NCBI GenBank assembly: GCA_011634665.1
Contig: WAEK01000013.1
Span: 976,501 to 1,040,500 of the forward strand
Reading direction: 5' to 3'
Origin: Mortierella sp. BCC40632
Lineage: Eukaryota > Mortierellomycota > Mortierellomycetes > Mortierellales > Mortierellaceae
DNA length: 64,000 nucleotides
Below are positions 55,790-64,000 of this stretch, piece after piece. The translations under genes and the position numbers were made by a program. The notes beneath the pieces were generated by a model. That model did no database searches, had not been told where the DNA came from, and worked only from the letters and a program-made list of their open reading frames with translations. Every line of letters starts with the position of its first letter. The stretch's first letter is position 1.

Positions 55790-58700
55790 CTACACAAAAA
55801 TGTCTCCGTCATAGCCCTGGCCTAGACTGCTAACAGTGCAGACGGGAGTCGAGGGACGGTAGTCACTCAGGAACTGACGCCATTCTTGACCGAGGAGCCA
55901 GTGCAGCCTTGTCTGAGATGTTGACGAAGGTAAGGGCGACTGGATTCCTTCTCTTCTCTCGCTCAGCTCTAGCCAAAGCGAGACATCCTGGTTTGTGTCG
56001 CATTCTGACAATAGTAGCTCTGAGAGCGAGTGTTGCACTTGTCGGTGGAATCGTGCATCCAGAGTTGATATGGTCCTAAGAAATCTGAGAAACGACACGA
56101 GGAAGCTCAAGACGGCCCAGTGTTGCTTTGTCAGGCCTTGTACTAGAGATGACTCTCCCAGCATCTTCTGAGAGCCTTCTGGTGCGAACGGGTCACCAAG
56201 CCAAGTTGAGGCATCAGGCATCTGCTGCGACTCCCTTACAGGAGAAAGCGCTTGAATGTGGCTTCGGACCATCTCTGTGAGAGAATGTAGATGTCCTTGT
56301 CCTGACAGGAACTCGCTAAAGGAAGACTCAAGTGACACTACATCAGTTGCTCCCGAGATGCGGTCTTCCAGCAATGCATGCTCTAGCATAAATGCATCAC
56401 CAACTCTATCTCGTGCAGGCTGCCTTTCACCGTCCACCAATAATGTATCCTGGTTCTCCTCACCCGTTCCTCCCGTGGGCCTGTTGCCTAAGCGACGTAG
56501 AAGCAAGAGGCCATGGTCCATCGCAAACTGTGCTAGTTCCAAAAATGCGTCCCTCCAGGCTGAGTTTTGATTATCTATCAAAAGAGGTACCATATTTTAG
56601 ACTCCAGGTCGCGTACCAGTTTTTCAAGTACCACCAATACAAAAAGAGAACTTACAAAACCTCGCTTGCTCTGTCTGTAATTTGCGGGTTGTCCGGCATA
56701 AAGCTTCTATCACATACAGCACCTGGCCAAACACATAGAGTGCTCTCGTGGCCCCTTTGTCCTCTTCTGAAGGCATCAGCACCTGTGGGTTATTAAAAGT
56801 ATGCTTGTGCTGACTTTGGTAGAGACATTCTCTCATCCTATCGAGCCATGACGAGTGGGCAATCTCGTAGGTCCCAGAGAGACACCGAAGCAGTGGATAA
56901 AAAAGAGTTGACGTCTCTTTCTGGAGTTGATCATATGCAACTAATACAAGAGGAGTAGGTGGGGTATCGCTGGATCTCTTTGTATAGTCCGTCACAAACG
57001 ATAGCTCTGTGTTCAAAACATCGAACAAACTAGTCAGCCATCGGGAAGCAGGCACGGCGAGAGTCATCAGATAGGAGCGGTATCCCGTTACCACACTTGT
57101 ATCATTCGAAAAGTCAACCATGGATGGTCCGGTGTCTCGGCCGTTTGGATCCAAGAAGGCTGTGAGTAGGGGTCCAAATATTGACACAAATGTCATTGTC
57201 CTGAAAGAACTCAAGACAGGGTTCCTATTCAAAATAACATCAGTGTTTCGTCAATCATAGGCTGAATAGTGGGTGCTACGGTCATAAGTATAAAACGAGC
57301 AGCATAGACGAACCATTGCTTTTTGTTTTCGGTTTCGAGAGCCGAATTCCGGAGTGAGCTTGTCAGAACCCATAGAGAGTCTTGGCGGTTCATTCTCAAG
57401 TCCTTTATGTGTTGATTCGCCACAAGTGTCTGGATGGAGGCCTTTGTGTTTGCCCGATTGTCAGTTGATGCGAGTGGACCAAGCATTGTACGAGAAGTCT
57501 CTGCCATGGGAAGGTTTGAAGTGTCTTTTCCTTGAACAAGCGTTTTTGATCCATTGACTATCATGTCACTGTCGGTTGCAGATGGGGGATATCTGTACAC
57601 CACTGTCTCCCTATCCGTGATGAGCACATTGATCCCAAGCGTATCGCCCTTGGACACTACGCCAAGTGACTTGTTGACATTTGGTCTAGCAGTATCTTCA
57701 TTTCCCTGACCAAAAGTAAATTGAAAGTTATCCAGACCCCGAACGAGCTTCAGATGGCTCATTAATGTGTCCAGAAGGTCATGAAAGAAATGGCGTTCTC
57801 CTGCATGAAACAAGTATGCGTAACCTCGTATTTTTTGATGCACATAAACCCCATCCCTAGTAGTAGTGAAAGGCGAAGAAAATAGTGGTGCCAACATGGT
57901 TAATAATGAGAGCTTTCAGAGTTAGCATAGGTAGCATTGAGCAATATAGAACAGAGAATATGACTTACATTTGGGGTTGGGGGAACATTCGGGACGAAGT
58001 AAGAAAATTCAGGACGGAGTGAGGCGTTCCTGTAAGTTGCGATCCTTGTAATAGGATGCCACAGTGTTGAATGACATGGCCAACAACATGGTGAGCGAGC
58101 TTCACATGCTGAAGATTCTCTCGTACCATTTGCCTCGCATTCAGTCGCTACAGGTAGAGTATTGCCCAATGATCTTGTTAGAGTCTCATATTTGTTTAGA
58201 GCAGTTTCTCGAAGAATCAGACATACCTCATAGTCTCTCTTAATCTGATTAAGTATAATGCCAAGGTAGTTTTGATATCGTGACTTGAGAAGGTGTGACT
58301 TGTTGAGCACTGACTGATTCACAGCACCGGCCGAAGGTCGCGCTTTCAGATAGTGGTTGCCAATATTACTCAATACTCTCGCAAGGACCTGTAGTCTTGC
58401 CTCCTTGAACTCGCGTAATAATTGAATGTCTTTTCCAGTATCCTGTAATGTCTGACCAATAAATTCGTTTGGTTGACTCACGGCATCCGCTGGTCTCATC
58501 AGAGTATCATAATCCTGGTGTGCGATAGGGAGGTCGTTAAATAGATACTCGAACACTGAGCTCTCAGAGGGTGGTTGTATGTTGCGCCCAAAGCTCGATA
58601 TGTTGTTAGGACAAACGCTAATACCAGACTCAGCCTTTGGAAGGAAGAGCTGAAGGATGGAAAGCAAGAGTCGATGCTGGACAGTCAATTCGTGTGTTGG

Positions 58701-61700
58701 GATGGAGATTGTGCTGAACCAGATATTTAGAAACCGATCTTCCTGTTCATGCATCATCCATGGTGAGGACTCTGCTATGTGTGTTGCCCAAAGAAGTTCG
58801 TCCGAGAGCCGGCAATGCTGAAGCCAAGGACTGTGCCATGTTTCTCGCTTAAATATACTTGATACTTGTGTAAAAGTAGCTTTCCCTTGCTGAATTATTA
58901 CCAAACAACAGTCAGCGAAGGCGTTTATGATACGCCGAATGCCGTGTTGTGACATTGAATCCGAAAAAATAATCTTATTCCGTGAGATAGGATCGACCGT
59001 GTGACGACTTTGATTCGTGCTAGTCTTGAACCCCAGCGGGCTTTGTGCGAGTCCTCCTGGAATTGTCGACATTGCCTGTTTATGCTGCTCTTCATGTACT
59101 GCTTGCTGATGTTCATTTATCAAAGCCTCTAGCTTGGGGTAAACCCACATCTGAAGCACTTCTACCAAGGTATCGTCCTGAGGCAGGGTGCGCGGAATAT
59201 TGATGCGTCTTGATGAGGTCTCGGTGGTGACTGGCTGCTGATCCCTTTCTTCCGGAAAAGTACTTTCGGATAGCTGAGATAAGTCTGTAAAGTCATTCTC
59301 GTCAAACGTAAACTGATCAAACTCAAGAGAAGAGAAGCCATCATCTGCAGAGTCTTTTAGGTGTGAATCGTTTCTGTGCTGGTCGACAATGACGGTATTT
59401 GGTGCCTCGGTTTGAGTTTCGGAGCAAATATCCGTGGTTTCCGCATGGTAATCACTCAGACAGCGCTTTCTGAGTGTTAGGAAATTCTCCACAACACCAA
59501 GCGCACTTAAGCGGATTTCTGAAGGATACAGAGTTCCAGTGCTGAGAAATTGACCTAGGCCTAGAGTGGAAGAGTTTGTAAATAGTCTGCATCCGGATAG
59601 TACAAATTCATAAACAACAACAACTAGTGGTACTGGTTACTCACGTTCGTCTAGAAAAGAAATCACTGGGAATTTTTCAGCTGTGCTCGAGGCCATTTCA
59701 ACTCCATTTAAAAGCAGCCGATGAATAGAATTCAGCACTGTCTCGATAAGCGAGGATACTGGTGATCGACGATCTCTGCGACGGATGTAGCCAGTCTCAT
59801 CGCCAGTCGATTTCACATTGGCTTCTACTAGAGAGCCTAAGAACGAAAGGCGATCAAATAGGTAATCAAGGATTGATTCTAGGGGCCGTCCTTGCGGTGC
59901 CCTCATTTCTTGGTGCCCTTTCTGACTCTGCCAGACCAGTCCAAGGTAGAAGACAGACTCGAGTAATATCCTCCTTGATGCATCGTCACTCTCATCAAAA
60001 TTGAGCAAGCTTCGAAGCTGACCAACAGTAGACGGGCGTATCGAATCTGGAACCAAAAGGGCTATTATAAGCACTAGATTGCAAGGATTGCAGAGCGAGG
60101 AGTAACTTCGATCGCTCGAATTTGTCGAAAATGTAGCTACAATCACAGGCGATAGCGAAGAAAGCAGCCGTTTGCAGACCTTAATCTGTTCAAATCTGGA
60201 GAGCAAATGGAATGGCGACGCGAGATTGGGCGCTATGACTAGCTTGCTCGACTGAGGAGTCGCGTTTGGGGTCTGTGGTTCTGATCCAGAAAAATAATCT
60301 CCTTGGTTGATCCGATCCACTTGATACCGAAGGGTAATAGCCAAAACTTTTAGAGCAATTTCGAAGCATCGATCATGCGAATCCAGGGTCTCAGCATAAG
60401 CCATGTTAGGGTGAAACCCGGTTCTACTTGGCACTGCATTTCCGCTGTTATCCATTGGCGAGGCAATCTCTGTTATCATGCGCTTCAAAAACTCTGGTAG
60501 ACGAAATCCAGGCTCCGTAGGCATATCGCGGAAATCACGTCCAGCAAAGAGTTTGAAGATATATGTTAAGACATCGACATTAGGCTCCCAACCCCAGGCT
60601 TGGATGCGGTTATGAATGAATGTCAGGAGCCAACGAAACTGCCGCTCGTCTGAGGATTGGTCAGACAGGAGACCCGACAGCCAACCCTTTTGAAGCGCCC
60701 ATAGTACTAGGTCCCAGTTCTCGGGGGCCTGGATGGTTTTGTTAGAGCTACCGTCCGTTTCGAACTGGTGGAGACGACAGAGACAGATCATTAGGGCTAA
60801 ATAGTGACTCGCCCTATCTCCATCGATCAAGTCGCATCCTGTGCTACTGTTATCAGCGACTTTGGCGTGAAGTTGAGTAATTTGACTGTTGAAAAGGCTC
60901 CAAAAAGAAGGCAATGACTGTCCATGCTGCAACACTCGAATAAAGCAGACCCAGACTTCAATCAGGTCTTGGTCGTAAATAGCGCCTTGGGATCTACGGG
61001 TAACTTCCTCCATTTGGGCAACCTGCTGAAGGAGGTGAGTATCGCTAGCTTCCACAAGCAAGCCCATAAGAGATTCGGTAGCTTTGTGGAGAGAGCAAGT
61101 TTCATCGGTAATGTGGTTGCGAATCATCACGTTCCAAGTGACGATCGACCACTGGATCCACATATTTAGCGACCATCGCAATGAAGGATATTTCGAGTCC
61201 TTCAAGCCCTCAGCGATCTCAGTCAAGGGATTTACCACTACTGACTTAAGAATTTCCCATGACTCAGCTAGCTGTTCCTGTGATCGATCCGCTATAAGCT
61301 TAGCAATAAGTCGTGTAATGCCCTCGAGAGCATGAAGGCATTCGTTACGACAGCGCTTTGCTCCCCTCAACTGGTCCAAAGTACAGGCAGTTTGCAATCC
61401 AAGGTCGAGAGCTGGAAGCCTCTTCGTAAACTCCGCTATGATAGAGTCTAGTCCTTGCTTTATCCATGCCGAGTTATCGCTCTCTAGTCGAAGAGGCTGG
61501 TCGAATAATAAAATATCCGATGGTAGCCTTGAGGAGATAAATGAATCTGTGGCTTCCATGTTCATAGCATTTAGTATGACGGATAGCATTCCTTGTCCAA
61601 TATAGGTATCCCGTGAAAAGTAGAGTCCGCCTGGAATGCTTGTCTCTGACTGGAAATCCAAGTCCTTGCCACCCGATGTTTTCAAGCGGTTGGTGGTAAT

Positions 61701-64000
61701 GACGGATATTGTGTTCGACGACGAGGTTTTGGGGACCATGTTTCTTATTTGTCCTGAAGATGCTGTGTCTGGAGCAGGATGAAACTCGCCTTGGAAATCT
61801 TCCCAAGGTTGCTCGGGTATAGTATCAATCAAATTGCCATCTTCAACGTTGAGGTTTGATACTTGGGTGGGATATGGCTCGAGAGATGTGTCGGCATGAC
61901 GGTGGGCTTTCTTTGTGTGAGGTTGTGGCACGAACGTAGGTTTGTTAACCAACTGGGGACGGCTTGGTCCAGATATTCTTTGGCTCCATTCCGTCAATTG
62001 TGACTGTATAGTGATACTTTTTGCCTTTGGTGGTGGTCTTGATTGCTTTTGGACTCTCAAAGATGACCCTCCAAGTTTCTGTTGTACATCAGGTCTAGGT
62101 GCCCATTGACGAGGACGCCGACGATTTGCAGGGATGACTCTGGAGCGGTATATAGTTCGATTCTTATGAGGTCGATTCCGTATCTCCCTGGCCCTGGCTT
62201 TGGTGAATTGTGTTCGGTTACTCGAGGTCAAATTGTTGCGATCGACATACTGCCTAAAATGTTGTAGGCCAAGGTCTTCATAATAACTCTCTGCGTCCAT
62301 GAAATCACTGTCCGCTCCGCTTTCATCAAGATGTGCGGGAAAGGCGGTTGAATTGTTGGTAGTTGTCCATCGTCTTTTCTTGGCTGTTCCTATGTTCCCA
62401 TCGGGCCTCGTGCCCTTGGAAATATCAGATGAATCACTCGAGGCTCCAGAGTAGTCAATATTGGATGTATTATACTCTAGGGGCTGGTTTCGCGAGGCCC
62501 ATTTTGAGATTTGTGCTCTTGAGCGTGAGCGTCGTGAGGGGTTATCCGACTCAACCTATGTCAATTAATAGATAGGGGTCAAAAAAAAAAAAAAAAAAAA
62601 AGCTGAGTAAATGCTATTAAGTGAGCGAATGGGTCCAGCACTACGATTGCGGGCACAGAAATGTACTTACACCTCTGGAAACATATTCTTCAGATGCCTC
62701 GGTATCCGTCGGAATAGGGCGAGAGCTTTTGCGGTCAGATGATCGTACAACTAAGCGGTCGATAAATGATTCTCTTGAATACGAGGATGTCTTTCGTACC
62801 GGTCTCGGATCCATGGTTTCTTCAAACACATCCATGTTATCCACGAGATCTTCATCACTCTCATCTCCATCTTCAGCCAGCTGAGCCATGAAGCTGTTCA
62901 GTGCGTCGCCATCACGATGACTTGACACGAGTCTCGTCTTGGCGTGGTGTGCATGATCCTGCCTGTCTAACTCCAGGGGTCTATCCAGTGACTCAGGTAG
63001 TCCTTTCCTAGAGCTCCATTCTTTAGACCGAAGCGATCTCAGGGTGCCAGCATCGTCGGGAAGGAGATTTTTCTTGAAAAAAGCTGCTGGTAGGACATGT
63101 TGTCGGTGTCGCCTCGCCTTTTTAGTCTGTGGTTCGTAGTGGAAAGTAGATTGCTCCGATGCTGACTTATCATGGTCGCTATTGTTATCCTGGCCTTCTG
63201 GAGTGGACGAAGGCTGTTGTTGCTCACGGGTGCTTTGATATCCATCACCTAGCACAGAAGTTACGTTTTGGCTGTGTTTTGGAAATCGCATCCCTTCTGG
63301 TATAGCATCAATAGGTTCTAAAGGCTCAACAGACTGGTTCACAAGTCGCTCCAGTTTCCGTTTGGTCCTTGGGTTCAGTTGAGGATGTAAACGAACCTTC
63401 AACAAAGGTCGCGATACACCTCGCTCTGTTGATTTTGTTAAAGATTGTTTCCTCAACTGCTGTGGACCCCTCAGGTCGCTATCCAACAGTTTATCGTTAT
63501 CGAATTCCTGAGAGAACATTTCACTATGGATTGTGTGAAATACGGTTTCCATGTCCGTTGGTGGATCGTCATGTATAACATCCAAGGACTGGGTGACGTT
63601 AGGTGCTAGTAAGTGGTCATCTTCCTCCTCATATTCAGAGTCATCGTCGTTGTCCTTGGAGTATTTCCCTGCATGGAATCGTTCTGGGGCAACCCTGCCT
63701 CGGATTAATCGTGCATGCTGTTGTTTGTCCGCAGTGTATGGTTTTTGTTGCTGAAAGGTACGCGCGCGCAACGGGTAGGATCGAACTGTTCCTACAAAAG
63801 GTAAAATTTCCTTCGGAATCTCGTAGCCGGTTGTAGTTGAATCCAAGAGAGAATCTGAGTGGCTCCCTAGTTCCCCGTCCCTGAGTCGGATCTCCTCAGG
63901 AGACGTAGCACGAATGGATGAGGAGGTAGAGTCAATCCCGCGTGCTCTGTCTGACAAGATCTGTATGTTGGATGATTCATCTATAACGTCACAGGTGGAA
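55790..64000 (-). CDS. mus7: Mus7/Mms22-like replication-fork repair protein (N-terminus beyond window)
   Basis: Minus-strand exons: 64000-62671 (frame open at the right edge), 62555-59645, 59560-57969, 57912-56656 and 56574-55790. Together they give about 2,600 residues. Near the N-terminus, PLRARTFQQQKPYTADK (about 63770-63710) resembles the 'LR.R...Q..PY..DK..Y' motif of fungal Mus7/Mms22. GGLYFSRDTYIGQGMLSVIL opens a long helical region, as expected for this scaffold. Mms22 works with Rtt101-Mms1 ubiquitin ligase to rescue stalled forks. Intron joins are in phase (115, 84, 56 and 81 nt), except that the exon 57912-56656 changes frame at the 4-base run at 57231-57234. One extra T there on the coding strand restores one continuous frame. 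That is probably a sequencing or assembly indel, otherwise a disabling mutation. Family call is by size and motif. Confidence 0.75.

Overview
The window is eukaryotic nuclear DNA, almost certainly from an early-diverging fungus. Genes carry many short GT-AG introns (mostly 56-390 nt). There are fungal markers: a Mig1/CreA-type zinc-finger protein, a Mus7/Mms22-like repair protein and a Sim4/CCAN-type kinetochore protein. Intergenic DNA is saturated with (CT)n, poly-A and poly-T. The style fits Mortierellomycota, but that placement is inference. No ribosomal RNA, CRISPR, plasmid or intact transposon was seen.

Layout. 1-311: 3' end of an MFS transporter (+). 683-2752: TatD-family metal hydrolase (+). 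2753-9544: 6.8 kb without a recognisable gene. 9545-10462: F-box-like hypothetical protein (+). 12775-14893: SH3 protein, 4 exons (+). 17013-19174: single-pass membrane protein, 3 exons (-). 20150-21918: glutathione S-transferase with a 1 kb intron (+). 25486-29087: zinc-finger regulator with two separate C2H2 pairs (+). About 29878-33687: class I histone deacetylase, 8 exons (+). 34067-38856: mRNA 3'-end factor Pcf11, 8 exons (-). 39201-40485: Fta4-like kinetochore protein, 5 exons (+). 40783-43156: chaperonin subunit CCT6 (-), whose start codon is split by an intron. 45352-51576: 16-exon CEP104-like microtubule plus-end protein (+). 52290-52372: tRNA-Leu(AAG). 52974-55325: B-type cyclin, 4 exons (-). 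55790-64000: Mus7/Mms22-like replication-repair protein (-), running off the right edge.

The left half (to about 29 kb) is gene-poor, with kilobase-long pyrimidine-rich leaders. The right half is gene-dense and holds nuclear and cell-division housekeeping genes: chromatin, transcript 3' ends, kinetochore, tubulin/actin folding, microtubule tips, mitotic cyclin and fork repair. They lie on both strands with no sign of co-transcription, so the theme may be chance.

Exon joins were worked out by hand from splice consensus, reading phase and recognisable family sequence. Most are phase-perfect. The weak ones are the HDAC first exon, the membrane-protein first exon, one acceptor of PCF11 and a frame break in the Mus7-like gene.
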